From Gonatopus flavifemur (taxonomy: Eukaryota > Arthropoda > Insecta > Hymenoptera > Dryinidae): a DNA stretch of 64,000 nt. Position numbers and translations under genes: made by a program. Shown here one piece after another: positions 35,200-47,267 of the stretch (positions are counted from its first letter, which is position 1; every line of letters begins with the position of its first letter). The stretch is taken from contig JAFFJZ010000003.1 of assembly GCA_018340375.1 (NCBI GenBank), forward strand, positions 10,292,001 to 10,356,000. Direction: 5' to 3'. Under the pieces are notes generated by a model. It had not been told where the DNA came from and did no database searches. It saw only the letters and a program-made list of their open reading frames with translations.

Positions 35200-36090
35200 T
35201 TTATACGTATATATGTGTCTCCGTATACAAACGGAATGGTAAGGATAATCATGAAAATAATTTGAAAAAATTGAAGATCAAAGAAAATCGGGATATGTGT
35301 TTGTCCGTAATTGTTGCGAAGAGAGCGTTACGACTTTGAGAATTTCGACATTCCATTTGGATGAGGAGGTAAAACTATATTGAATATTTCGTAAAAGATT
35401 TGCATCAAGAAGAATCGTTAACGGTGGTGTGCGCAATTCCTCGACTACAACACAATTTTATTAGCCAATGGTAAAGTAATCGTTAAGTAATCAAACTTAT
35501 GAATCTATTTTTCAGCATCAAGTTTTTAATACAAATCTTTTCTCACCAAAAATATCTCACTTCAATGTTATTCGGTGGAATATTTCCGCGGTAATTAATA
35601 ATTCAGTGCTTCAAGTTGACCCGAATATTTCATTTCACATTGATGTAACAGTATACGAAGAACAATGTTCCAAAACGTCTCTGAAATATCTCAAGGACTG
35701 CCAATATTGATCCTCTGTAATGTTTCAAAAGAAAGGCTTACAGACTATACAAGAACCTTTTATGGTTATGAGAATATGATTTGATCAATTTGCAATTTCT
35801 ACAACGGTTTCGGTAAAGAAAGAAAAAGAAGAATTTGTACTCATCAATAGGAATGGGTGCTAAGCGAATAGCGAGAAATCTAACCAATCCGAATATTAGG
35901 ACTATACATTTTTCAATAAAACACATTTTATCCAAGAGATCTTTCAACGCAAACAAAAACAAAAAAATCTGAACCGATAAGCCAAATTCGCTACTTTGAA
36001 TTTGTATCGTGTATGATAAAAACCTGAAAATGCAGATTACATCTAGGATCGTTCGTAAAGTTCTCGGTTCTCATGATTCTTTATATATTA
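35200..36090. other. AT-rich stretch without recognised gene
   Basis: Nothing beyond random short frames was seen. Confidence 0.5.
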
Positions 36091-36097
36091 TTTTATG

Positions 36098-36272
36098 CAC
36101 TGTAAGAAAAAGTCCACCCCGAATGTTATTGTTTCAACGCCTCACGGTGTTATTTTGACACCATATGGTGTCACTCCCACACCATTTGAAGTGATTATAA
36201 CATCGAATTACGGCCTGGGCTCCTATAGAATCCGCGCGGTGTGAATTCTGACACCGCTTTCTTGACGGAGTG
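36098..36272. mobile_element. MITE-like element with ACACC/GGTGT hairpins
   Basis: The left end CACTGTAAGAAAAAGTCCACC and the reverse-complemented right end CACTCCGTCAAGAAAGCGGTG are diverged terminal repeats. The interior alternates ACACC and GGTGT (for example TTGACACCATATGGTGTCA). Length 175 bp. The target duplication is not clear. Confidence 0.5.
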
Positions 36273-36273
36273 G

Positions 36274-36498
36274 ATCTCAGTTTTCAAATGCCCCCATGCC
36301 AAGCTTGCCAAGGCTTACAATGATCCTTTTCTTGCCAGGAATGGAACTTTGTGGGTCCAAGACTATGATTTGAGCCAAGTTGGAGTGGTATGGGCGAAAA
36401 TAGAGCCTCGGATGGTCGAATTTTTAGAAAAGATCATTTCTAGTTCTGCTCCCAAACCCGAAGAAATGGCTCACCATACGAAGATGTACGTTAAATGA
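36274..36498 (+). CDS. Coding-like fragment of unknown origin, abutting a MITE
   Basis: Not recognised. The open frame (from 36241) has its first 11 codons inside the MITE. The rest, beginning ISVFKCPHAKLAKAYNDPF and including GTLWVQDYDLSQVGVVWAKI, then EPRMVEFLEKIISSSAPKPE and a final MYVK before TGA, has balanced amino acid use and codon choice unlike surrounding AT-rich DNA. A TCAG dinucleotide at 36276-36279 could be a 3' splice site, making this a last exon. Alternatives are a transposon ORF remnant or a retrocopy. It is the most protein-like stretch of the window. Confidence 0.3.
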   Translation: MSVFKCPHAKLAKAYNDPFLARNGTLWVQDYDLSQVGVVWAKIEPRMVEFLEKIISSSAPKPEEMAHHTKMYVK

Positions 36499-36501
36499 TA
36501 G

Positions 36502-38130
36502 GATAGATACTGGAATAACTTCACTTCAATCCACAGAGTTAAGCAAATCATGTTGTACTAATTCTTTAACAAATATAGAATAATATATAAAGTCACCAGG
36601 AGACTATATTGGAAGATCAAAAGAGAACAGTCTCGTGTGGTATCTATCTTTCATTCGAAAAAGAAACTTTCTAAACCATCCTTGTCCTAGTGTATTTAGA
36701 AATTTACCATTATAGTCTACCATTGTATCATTCAAGCATCGAAGAATCTAATTTATCTCAATCACCGATTCATTCGGATCATTAGTCCTTCGCCAAAAAT
36801 CTTTTGGATTCGTGAAAGAGTTGATCAGCCTTCCGTCTAGAGAATCCCTAGAATAATTTCCAACCGAATTGACGTAGACAAAAATTTCACAATCCAGTGA
36901 AAAATTTTCCCCTCAACATTCGAAAAATTCATGATGTTCTGTAAATGCTAACGGAACATTTTCTAATGCGTCGATTTTGGAAATCCCATATAGGTACCTC
37001 TCTTATAAAGTCTGGAAGTTATCAGAGAGTAAACTTGGATCAAGATCAAGATTAAGATCAAGAATACAGAACACAAAGAACGTTTGAGATGTTGAGGGGA
37101 AAAATGTTCACTGTGAAATCTTTCATATAGAAGACAAGAGCCCACTATTGAATTCTTTTCAGTAAAATAAACGAGCCATCTCATATCAAAATTGCTTTGA
37201 AAAACAAAACATCAAAGATGAAAATGAGAGTTATTCGTCGATATCCAAACTGCATCGCAAAAATCTTTTGGAATCTTTTTTAGAAAAGTGCGTCTTGAGA
37301 CTGATAATGAAATACATTCTATTTTCAGCAGCAGAAAATCCATTTCACTTGACATGAAGGTATCCAATAAAAGATTTTGATTATCCATACAATAGTAATG
37401 AGGTTTTATTAAAGATAATTGAATTGAATTGAATGAAAAAAAAAGGAAGGACTCAAAACGATCCTTCACTGCAATATCATCGAATGAAGGCGAAGAATGT
37501 GAATCAATAATAGATGTGAAGAATTCATACGACGAATCGGAAGTAACTGGTTTACAAGTGACATGTCTCTAACCGATAACAATCGAGCAAACGAGCGCTT
37601 TACATGCGATTCTTCAAATTGGCCTTGATATATTTTTAAATTTTCCATTATGCATGCTTGCGTGAATCGATAATTACAAAAGTGGACTGAATCATGTATT
37701 TTTGGTTTTCTATGTTTCATATCATCACCATCATTGTGCGCGGATCAACATGAGATATCCGAGGGGGTGAGGAATGAATTCAATTATCTACATCAGAATG
37801 AGAAGTACGAACAATGCTTTGCTAATGGATCATTTGATTTCGTGCAAAAATCGATCGGGTGAAAAAGTTACACCGAAGGGAAAGAAACCGTATGAAAACA
37901 ATTAAAACCTTAGCTATGTTTCGTGATACACAAAATTGAAAAATGCGAATATCTCAACTCGGAACGAGGATTAGTTATTCCGCGTAATGGATATCAAATA
38001 TCGCGATATTGCTGAAATTCACATCAGCAGCATGTTATCAAATTCACTATATTACATCACTGGATTCAATGGAACGTTACGAAATTTTGTATCAAATGAT
38101 TCTCAACGTGATATATTGAATCTCAATTTC
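36502..38130. other. AT-rich stretch without recognised gene
   Basis: Random short frames only, apart from a hexamer repeat at 37029-37058. Confidence 0.5.
37029..37058. repeat. (ATCAAG)n hexanucleotide repeat
   Basis: About five units of ATCAAG with one ATTAAG variant. Confidence 0.75.
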
Positions 38131-38782
38131 CAATTGTGACACTTGATACAATTATCAAATTCCAGAAAAAAAGTTTTCAATTAAACGTTTACATCGTTTG
38201 CTCGATCTGCAAAAAGGGAACAAGAGTAGGAAATGTTGTTCCCATCTGCTTTGATATCTTCTTCTTCTTCTTGTCTAGACGAGACAATTTTGCCTCACGT
38301 ATATTTTATATTTACTTTCGTTATAACGCACATTAGGCATTCAGCGATTCCTATTTTCATTAACAGAGAACACAAGAGAATACCAACGGAACAATAACAA
38401 TAAGAATAATATTAATGGAAATGGGAAGAGTTTTCTTTAAGAATGAAGGGAAAATAACAAAAATAGAAAGAAGGACAATTTTACCCAACCACCGTTGCAC
38501 TCGCTCCCTATCTAGAAGAAGAATTCAACTCGGTTGGTAAGAAAAATAAGCTTTGGTGTAGGAGTAATAATAATAAAGAAATGTGTTTCACTTCAGGCAT
38601 TCTATTCTTCACTTTGCTCTGCTTTGTCTTGTTATTTTCTTTCTTTCTCTCGTGCCTCGCCATCTCACCGTATCATCACACTCTTTTCTCCTCTCTTTCA
38701 TACCGTACGTACGCACATCATATCCAACGTGCAAATATTGTACCTTCGTACATTACACTTTAAATCAAGAGGACATGTTCAT

Positions 38783-38783
<1 letters not shown>

Positions 38784-38813
<30 letters not shown>
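38784..38813. repeat. (CA)15 microsatellite
   Basis: A perfect CA dinucleotide run, likely length-polymorphic. Confidence 0.95.
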
Positions 38814-38815
<2 letters not shown>

Positions 38816-39784
38816 AAGATAAAGATAATTAGGTAAATTATAAATTTCAATGAGCTCTCGATCCAGTTTCGAATCTATCGAATTACGCAAAGAATATAAT
38901 ACAAGAATAATAAAAGACAGGTAATTTCAATTACATATACACATCAACTAAATCTCTCAACCGTCGGAAATTATTCGGAGATTCGATGACATTTTTTTCT
39001 TTTCGCGTTATCGTGATTTTCTGTTCCGCATAAGCGATATTTCAACGTTTTGGAATGATTTCCATAATTATATGTGCAACATTATTACCCATGATGATGT
39101 CAAATAATTCATGCACGCCCATGCTCGTATGTACATTCGCATGTAATTCGTATTTGATCTACATATAATTCAAATGCCAAGGGAATCACTTCGATACGTA
39201 TTATGAAAATTTATATACATGGGGAGACAAATTTTATACTTCAGAATTATAGTATTTGATCGGTTATTCCTGTATTTCTGTTCGGACTGATTTCCATCAT
39301 TATTTTATGACTCAAAACCATTAACATGATTTTTAGAAATCCTCAACTTTCTTCTTTCCGTTCGCAACTGTGCGTTGAGGGGAAGCAAATAAGATTCCTC
39401 AATAGTTAACAAACGTTATTTCATCGAAATGAATTTGGAATACTTTTGTCTCAGTGTGGAATTCTTGTATGGATTTTGCGATGACGTTCAATAGCCCGAC
39501 AAAATTATCCGAAATATGGCACAACTTACATGTTTCAGACCAATAATAACTCGAGAGTTTCGTCCGTTATGTCCACAAAACTGAGGAATTTGCAGTACCA
39601 TTAATATATACTTTTTTTCACATTGTCGCATTCTGTTATGCAATTATACCAGGTAAAACAAACTTTTGAACTGAAAAATCAATTTGCGTTCTCATGCTAT
39701 TTTCTGCCAAAGATCTTCATTTACGAGGTAATTTGAGTAATTTATGATACACATTTTCTCCATTCAATACATGAGAAAAAAGAC

Positions 39785-39805
39785 ATATATATATATATAT
39801 ATATA
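39785..39805. repeat. (AT)n microsatellite
   Basis: About ten uninterrupted AT units. Confidence 0.88.
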
Positions 39806-39924
39806 CACGTTAACACGATACAAAATGATGTTTTAGTCGAAAGTTAAAGAACGAATACAGGTGAACACGAAAGAAACCGGTGGGAAGGTGAAGGAAGAGG
39901 AAACACGTTATACTTTATATGACA

Positions 39925-40030
39925 GGCTGATTGCATTTCCCAGAACAAACATTGCGCCGCGACGTTGTTAGACGCCCGAGCAAGAACATAAGAAAAACGT
40001 CGACGTTAATCGTAGAACTCCTCGTGCGTT
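39925..40030. promoter_or_regulatory. Candidate conserved non-coding block
   Basis: GGCTGATTGCATTTCCCAG, then ATTGCGCCGCGACGTTGTTAG: a CpG-bearing, repeat-free stretch between an AT microsatellite and AT-rich DNA. Function inferred from texture only. Confidence 0.22.
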
Positions 40031-40489
40031 CCTATTGCATTTTTTTGCAAAGAAAAGTTCGCTCCTGCGAAAACTATGATTATCGACTGTTCCATCTTTG
40101 ATTCTTTGTTCCAATTCAGAATCGAATATTCGCAAGAAGGAACGAGGGAATTTTGCTCGAACAATGCGAAGAAAAATGTGAAGAAGTGTTGGATTGACGA
40201 TACAGTAATGACACCTTTATAATATAATTTTGTGGTAGAAGATTCACGATTACGGATAGAAAAGATGAAGAAGTTAATATCGAGTCAATGGAACGTGTAC
40301 TCGTGGTGGTGGGAGAAGATGATGAGCTTACAGATTGAGAAGCCTCTCATAAGAAATATCTGTTTATGAATGGACTCACGTTTTTCACATAATCAATTCA
40401 TTGATGGTTGATTCTTTTCATCATATAATATTGGAAACGAACAGAAGCGATAATCAATCTCTACTCAATACTTTATTCTCATTATTTCA

Positions 40490-41255
40490 ATGGAAATTTC
40501 AATGGAGAAAAATTCGTAGCATTCGTTTCATTTTTAGACGATATTTGTCTTTCCTCTAATAAAGTATTCCCGCTCAAAAAAAATTCCAAGTCAATTAGAG
40601 GCATAGCTCATCCAACAATTTGATTTTCCATATGAATAGCACGGGAAACTGGTCAACTTCGAATTCAACTGGATCTTTCAGGGTTAGAAAATTTTTTTTC
40701 GAGAAAATGCATATGATACTTCTGTAGGACATAAAATCTGCTACAAATACGCTCTCATGAGATAAAGATGTACGACCAATAGTTCTGACATCGATCGACA
40801 TCAAATCCCTTATAATTTATATTGAGATTTACATTCACTTGCTGGATTTGAATTGGTAGTCTCTAAACTTATACATTTTTGAATCTTATAATGTGTATTA
40901 TAACTTAATCTTTCATGTAAGATCAATAAATACAAAATTATAAATGATTTTATGTCGATTTTTATTGAAGTTCATCTCATAGAAGCGTTTTTTTAGCAAA
41001 TTTCATGCCCTAAAAAAGTATCATATGCATTTTGTCGGAGAACATTTTTTCAACCCCGAACAATCCAATTGAATCCGAAGTTAACCAGTTTCCTGTGTTA
41101 TTCATATGGGAAATCACATTTTTGGATGAGCTACGCTTGGAATTCACATATAATTGTTTTCTGACGGAAATATTCTATTTCCTCTATGAAATATCGAATT
41201 TTCAGGTAGGAAGCAGCACCCTAATAAGCATATATGAACATTTCTCCTTCAATTT
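40490..41255. repeat. Large imperfect inverted repeat (foldback)
   Basis: The left arm (core 40582-40840) and right arm (core 40913-41144) are reverse complements at roughly 80% identity across a 140-bp stretch inspected base by base (40601-40740 against 40995-41135), including exact blocks such as AGTATCATATGCATTTT. Weaker pairing continues outward to about 40490 and 41255. The loop is only about 70 bp. Frames on the two arms encode related peptides (QFPVLFIW on both) purely because the arms are copies. It may be a foldback transposon or two inverted copies of one element; if transcribed it would form a long hairpin. Confidence 0.8.
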
Positions 41256-41416
41256 GTGATGATTTTTTGAAAACTTACAATGATATGTGCCAAGTGAGTC
41301 TGAACTGTCATTATTATGGTAAACCATGCTACAGGTCTCCCATACGTTGTTCTCAGTGGAGTATGACTAATAATTCGCGAAGGTAGGATGTAGCTATATA
41401 AAAAAAAGGTATCGTG

Positions 41417-41610
41417 TACAAGGGAAAAAGGGAACAGTCGTTGCAGCAACTATTTACGTAATCCATTTTCGGGGAAAGTAGTTACGGGAACTATTCAGTT
41501 ACTTGTCCCAACTAACTTGTACTACGCAGTTACCGTAGCTATTTACTTTGTAGATGGTCGAAAATTAACTACGTAAGTAGTTGCTGCAATCATTTCTCAT
41601 TTTCCGTGTA
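41417..41610. mobile_element. MITE-like element (GTTGCAGCAACT family)
   Basis: The left end TACAAGGGAAAAAGGGAACA, continuing into GTTGCAGCAACTATTTACGT, pairs with the right end, whose reverse complement starts TACACGGAAAATGAGAA and continues TTGCAGCAACTACTTACGT. The terminal match spans about 45 bp. TA at both ends; 194 bp; non-coding. Confidence 0.78.
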
Positions 41611-41900
41611 TATTCATGTGGAAGCGTTCAAGTATTACATCACGCTCAAGGAGAGAGGGCGGATTTTGGTTCTGCGTGACAGAAAGTAACATAGAGAACA
41701 AGAAGAGAATCATCAGTTTCGTGATATCACGCATTTCTATCGGACGAAAAAAAAACAAAATTTGGATTCAAAAACGATTATTGTATGTAGCTTACACAAT
41801 GTGACGTGACATGGAAGGGACAGAAGGGATCCAGCAGAGCGTGATAAGACGTGATACGAGACAGAAGGGGGAATCAAAATGAATCAAAAACAACATTCGC

Positions 41901-42394
41901 TACACAGTTGGAAATAATTTGTGTAAATGTGAAAAACAATACATATAAACGACAGATGTGATGTTGAAAACGACAAATTCACGTGTGTAATTCTAACCCA
42001 ACAAATGAATGTGGTCGAGAGAAAAGTGTCAATTTGAAGTAATTTTCATATTAAACACACTTGATGTGTTACTTGCATATTATACGAAAAATCTGTTCAT
42101 TTGAGATACGGTTACCAACACATCAACGTAAATTAGATGTACCTAATGTGTTGAAATTACATTTCAACATTTTTTATGATGTTCTCATGACATGAACTTG
42201 GAGTAAGTTATTGTTTCTAATTTATTCTAGTTGACCATTCAATAAGACTCACTGGTTTGTATTTACAAAAGACATCTGAAGTGTGTTGAGAAAGCTATTC
42301 ACATGGGGTATGTCAATTTAACATTTTCATTCAATGTGGACCGTTTTGGACATGACAAATATGTTATATTTGACGAATTCGTTTCAACTGTGTA
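41901..42394. mobile_element. MITE-like element (TACACAGTTG family)
   Basis: The left end TACACAGTTGGAAATAATT pairs with the reverse-complemented right end TACACAGTTGAAACGAATT, with TA at both ends. The 494-bp interior carries hairpin words such as AACACACTTGATGTGTTA. It is non-coding. The right end is 8 bp from another MITE at 42403. Confidence 0.72.
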
Positions 42395-42402
42395 GATGCT
42401 TT

Positions 42403-42491
42403 TACACGAAGAAAAAAGAATACTCGCAGCAACTATTTTTGACCATCTACTTGAAGTCGTTGCTGCCAACTATTCCTTTTTTTGTTTTGCG
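42403..42491. mobile_element. Deleted copy of the 41417 MITE family
   Basis: It starts TACACGAAGAAAAAAGAATA, then TCGCAGCAACTATTT. Its internal TGACCATCTACTTGAAG matches the reverse strand of the 41417 element (CGACCATCTACAAAG). The right arm is GTTGCTGCCAACTATTCC. It is 89 bp and apparently shortened. Confidence 0.55.
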
Positions 42492-42639
42492 AGCGACTGC
42501 ACGAGGAGAGTAAATTTGAATGAGCAGTTGCATTCATCCATTCTCACGAAGAAAACATATTTACTACAACAGATTCATCAATCAATATTCTTGTCGGTAA
42601 AGATAAAGACTCAGAAATATCTCATGTAGATACTACAAC

Positions 42640-42800
42640 GCAAACCCCACACGGTTTACCGATTTTATCTTAATTATTCGAACATCGGCCAATTTCATAC
42701 CACGAACGTGAATATTATCACTGAACGTTATTTGAGAACCTTGCGTTATATGTTTACAATCGTCGTTTTATCGCAGTTTCACGATAAAATATAACAAAAT
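42640..42800. promoter_or_regulatory. Candidate enhancer with CGATAAAA inverted repeat
   Basis: TTTTATCG (42766-42773) and CGATAAAA (42782-42789) form a perfect inverted repeat with an 8-bp spacer. The block also has a TTATCT GATA-type core, TAATTA and CCCCACACGG. It is repeat-free and CpG-bearing. CGATA pairs are known targets of the Drosophila boundary protein BEAF-32, but the resemblance here is only a motif. Confidence 0.3.
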
Positions 42801-43020
42801 TTACCAAGATAGTTTTCTCATTTGTGTACCACCACGAGGGTAGAACGTTCCTTCTCCTTTTCCTCGTTTTCCTTTTCTCCCGAACAGATAGACATATACA
42901 CAACGACGAAAGAGGCGCAAGCTTTGCCAACTAAATCATTTCCACGATTGCGTTTGTTCCCCTTTTTTTTCCATGTTTTTGCTGCATTTCCCCTCTGCCC
43001 TCAAGCTTTTCTGTTGCTGC

Positions 43021-43056
43021 CACTACCACCACCACCACCACCACCGCCACTACCAA
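43021..43056. repeat. (ACC)n microsatellite
   Basis: About ten ACC triplets with CGC and TAC variants. Confidence 0.88.
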
Positions 43057-43299
43057 CGTTGCCGCGGCACGGGCTATTTGTTCGCGTACTTATCTGTATT
43101 TTATTATAGCCCGAAGTTTTCACGCTGCTCTCTTATCTGCTCTTGTGTTTACTATACGATATTTATAGCGGTGCTCGTCTGTACTCGGCGCCCGTTATTG
43201 CAGATCTCTCAGAGGAGGAGGACGAAGGAGAAGGTGTAGTACGCGAAGCAAGGAACGAAAAAAAGGTAACATAAATGGGAAAAGAAAAGAGAGAAGATT

Positions 43300-44280
43300 C
43301 ACAATCAAGGTGTTGAAAAGAAGTTGAGCGGGAGAAGAAGGAGCAAGAAAAAAAGAAAAGTAGAAGCTATAATAGACACGGTCGAGGCCTATTTATTCTA
43401 AAACTTGGAGTCTTGTTAGCAAGATTTGTTGAAATTGTCTGTTTATCGAGATCTCATTTTGTGCTTGAGTTCTTATTCCTGTTTTTTTTTTGTTCTTTCT
43501 TTCCTCGAGTTGTTTGGATGAATGTTATTACATAATTTATAGCATAGTAATTAACCAGGGCCAACGTGGTGGAGATGGGTTTATTAAAGTGATCTTGCAA
43601 TTAATTTGGTTTGTGCTTCTCTGACTTGATTCACTCGGAACGAAAATTCATTCTTCACTGTAAAAGAAAACTTCTGAACAATTTTCATAGAAAGAATAAG
43701 TCGTAACGTTCACAATTGGAACAATGCTATGACTTGAAAGGTGTAAGGGATTAAATTGGAAGAAATTTGTTATTTCCGCCGTAAAAATGATCGAACACCA
43801 TCAATTGAAAAGATACACTTCGAGTGAGATTTTCAGAACGAGTTCATAAGGAAACGTAATGAATTCCTGAATGATGTAACCTCTCAGGAACGTTGGCGCA
43901 ACATTCGTTGTTGAAAAAAACGTCTTGAATAAACGACTTCCTTGAAGAAAAAAAGACAACAGAAAACAATACCACGTTCTTCGAGGAGAGAGACATTCTC
44001 ACCTACAATACAATATCCACGACACAATTATCGTAGTACCAACAATTTCCAAATGCAATTTTGCAGTTTCTAAATAACAATTTTCCCTTCCAGAAACCCT
44101 CATAAGAAATTCATCTTCAATCCCATTGGGAAAAATTTTGACGATAATCATGTTTTCTATCCCGAAGTATAACAGCGTAGATTGCTTGGGAGATGAAACC
44201 TCTTCAGGAACATATACAGCGCCTTCTCATCTACTTGAGATGTGAGTGCTATGAAATTTTCAATGTTCTCAATTTAATTT
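43300..44280. other. Stretch without recognised gene
   Basis: Purine-rich then AT-rich sequence; no open frame of note, no transposon ends seen. Confidence 0.5.
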
Positions 44281-44368
44281 TAATCATAAGCATCGTGTTT
44301 CGTTAGGTGAGAAACATTTTCTTATACTCTCTTCTCGCGTTCTTCTTTGCTCCGGAAGAAGAAATATT

Positions 44369-44394
44369 CTCTCTCTCTCTCTCTCTCTCTCTCG
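44369..44394. repeat. (TC)13 microsatellite
   Basis: A perfect TC dinucleotide run, polypyrimidine and potentially triplex-forming. In insects, the complementary GAGA runs are bound by GAGA factor. Confidence 0.93.
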
Positions 44395-44629
44395 ACCCCC
44401 TTCCCTTCCTCCAGTCCCGTGGAGGAGAGTGGATAAATGAATGAATAGGGAAAAATTTCTATTCCGATAATACAAGAAGAATAAAAATAAAAGATCAGAT
44501 GAAATTCGATGATAAACTCGTGTAGTACAAAAGTGAATACACCGCGTGTATAAGATACCAAATGATGTAGCGCACGTGAGAAAAAGATAGATGCCTGTCA
44601 CACCAGGGACGTACGTAATACACGAGCAA

Positions 44630-44745
44630 GCCAATAATTATTGTTTTTACCCACCGCAGCAGCGGCCCGCAATTAAAAACTGTTTATTTATTCAGGCCCG
44701 GCTTTTTAGCATTCACTCTCACACATTAACGACCCTCGGGTTCTC
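44630..44745. promoter_or_regulatory. Candidate conserved enhancer block
   Basis: GC-rich CCGCAGCAGCGGCCCGC is followed by AATTAAAAACTGTTTATTTA (homeodomain and forkhead TGTTTAT cores) and a CCCGG word. It is repeat-free and sharply distinct from the flanks. Function inferred. Confidence 0.3.
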
Positions 44746-44890
44746 ACATGTGCACTCATATTGTCTATGAGCCAGTTTTATATATATATACATATATAAT
44801 CGCGTACCACCCGGCACACACGATTTTTCGGCTTACCAAACCGTTGTTTCCAATTTTTCCCCCGTTTGTATGCCGTTTTCCCAGTTTACG

Positions 44891-44940
44891 CAGGCAGCAG
44901 CAGCAGCGGCAGCGGCAGCGGTGGCAACGGCAACAACAAG
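44891..44940. repeat. Imperfect (GCA/GCG)n microsatellite
   Basis: About 50 bp of CAG, CGG and CAA triplets. The poly-Ala and Gln/Arg frames through it are not considered genes. Confidence 0.9.
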
Positions 44941-45052
44941 CCAACGACCGAAAAAAAACATACATTTCCAGACATTCCTTTCAAAAATACATAAATTCAT
45001 GAAAGGTGTATGGATATTTCATTTCTTTTTCCCCCTTTTTTGTATGCGCGTG

Positions 45053-45081
45053 TATATATATATATATATACGTACGTACGT
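45053..45081. repeat. (TA)n followed by (CGTA)n
   Basis: Nine TA units lead directly into CGTACGTACGTG, the same AT-plus-ACGT combination seen at 22365-22409. Confidence 0.85.
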
Positions 45082-45309
45082 GTACGTCGATGTATGAGAG
45101 TATTTTTTTTGTTTTCCGTACAGAATTATATGAATAAATATTTCAAGTCAATTTGCAGTTTGCGAGAGAGCCTCGTATCATTTAGCATGCATGATTTTTC
45201 AGATTATCAAACTGTACACTATTTGCTTCTTTCGCATACGCGCGATACGTGCATAGAGGATCGCGTACGCGATATAATTTCTATATTTCATATTTATATT
45301 CTTAAATAA

Positions 45310-47260
45310 ATATTAGATTTGAATTCTCTTTCAAACGAGTATCACGTTGCGCGTGATCTAGAAAAACAAAAAGAACTCTTGGAATATTTAATTATGTTGA
45401 TGAGTCGAGCGTAATATTTCAAAATGAATTCAGCAAATATTTTTCTGCTTGGATATGAACAAAGGTTGGTCACAGGTGTGAACGAAAGCGCGCATTGAAT
45501 ATTTTTCTCTCTCGAATGAAGATCATAATTAATCCTTCTAGTTTGATTTTATTTGATTTTGGGAATGATGTGAATCCCATGAATTGTAGGATTTTTATTC
45601 GATATGAATTCTTTTCTTATTATTCATTGATCAAAAATTTATACGGAAGAATGCGAAATATTGTGTTATAATATGTACTGTACGCAATCCAGTACTCACG
45701 TAAGATCGTTTTAAATTATGTTGAGCACACCTCGATGCTTGCCTTGATTCTTTATAATACGGTGTTATCTTGCGTTGGGATTTACTTACATCTTAATTGC
45801 GTCACGATTATTTATTATTATGCGTAAACCTTGTATGGCAATAACAATAATAATGATAGTAATATTTTATCATACCAAACTGTTCTTCTACTCGACAATA
45901 GCTTCTCGAATACATTGATATTTTTTCATGAGAACGTTGTAGTTTTCTTTGATTTGCGTTCTTGCAAATATTTCATTTAACGTATCGAATGATTTATGTT
46001 AACTCCAACTCGGTGAAACGTTGGGAAACAAATTAGCGATTAATATTCAATTCATTCTTATATAATCCGGATAATTGATATAATTATATAACGATAAACA
46101 TATGCTCTCTTCGTCTTATTCCTTCGAAACAAAAGACCGCGTATAAATCAAAAAAAGAAAGAAAATATGTTCCATATCATAAATCCTAAGATCTCCAAAT
46201 TCTTATCCTCCTTGTTCATCTCCCACGTACCAAGATAAAAAAGGAAACACAACTTTGCAACTCAAATACAATTAGAAAAATGAAAGAAAAAAAATTCCAA
46301 AATGCATATTTTTCACATGACGTAGAGGATATGACAATAGAAATATAAGTACACGGTACAAAAAGTGTTTATATGACAAATGATTTCCTCTTCTGACTCC
46401 TATTTATCGTCATTATTATCGTTTTACAATTGCCGTCAGCGTTTCGTTATTTTTTTTTCTGCAATTCATGCATAACAAGATTCAAAAACATGTGTACTCG
46501 ATACATACATGTATATCGAAATTACATTCAGCATATATGTCATAAAAAACATATTTTACATTTTTTTTTCCTTCATATTCTCAAGAAGTTTTATTCTCAA
46601 TATAACACTGTGTCGTAGACTGTTTTTTTTTCTCCATTAATTTCATGATTCGCGATTTCAATTTCATTGCGCAAAACTTTTACAATGCAGGCATTAAGTC
46701 GAATTAACATTTCAAACATGAATTTTGAGGTGATAAATAAATTGAGTGAAAATGATCATGTAAAATTTTATTATTGTAAAACGAGAATAATTACGATACG
46801 GAATGATTTATTCTGAATTTGTGAAATTCGAATGATGACAATGTTTGTTTCTCATGGGAATATCGAATGATAATTTATCGTGAATCCATGAACACTTCGC
46901 GAGTATCAATAGTTTTGACGAGCTGAATGTCTTTCAGAAATGATAACGATGAATTAACGCGGAAGAAAATTCCATATCTCTGCATCAAAGCTTCAAGAAG
47001 AAGCGTCAAGAGCTTGAAACATCTTGACTTGGAATTATTATCAGGTTCGTCCGATATTTCATAAGAAACTGACATGATGATTTAAAATGAGGCGCACATT
47101 TCGAGGCCCAGTCTAAGATTAGGTTCGATTGATTTAATTGAGAATGAATTTGTTCATCTAGTATTTAGTATTTTTTCAATTTAGTTTTTGATACCAAAGC
47201 CCTCGCGAAAACTCTAAGACTTTCGCGCCAATTTTAGCGCTGACAAAATGAATCACGCAA
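45310..47260. other. AT-rich desert
   Basis: Nothing recognisable beyond short random frames. Confidence 0.5.
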
Positions 47261-47267
47261 TTTAGTA

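Noticed and set aside
40595..41259. Two frames encoding similar peptides (shared QFPVLFIW)
   Set aside because: The similarity follows from the foldback arms being reverse-complement copies, not from a gene family.
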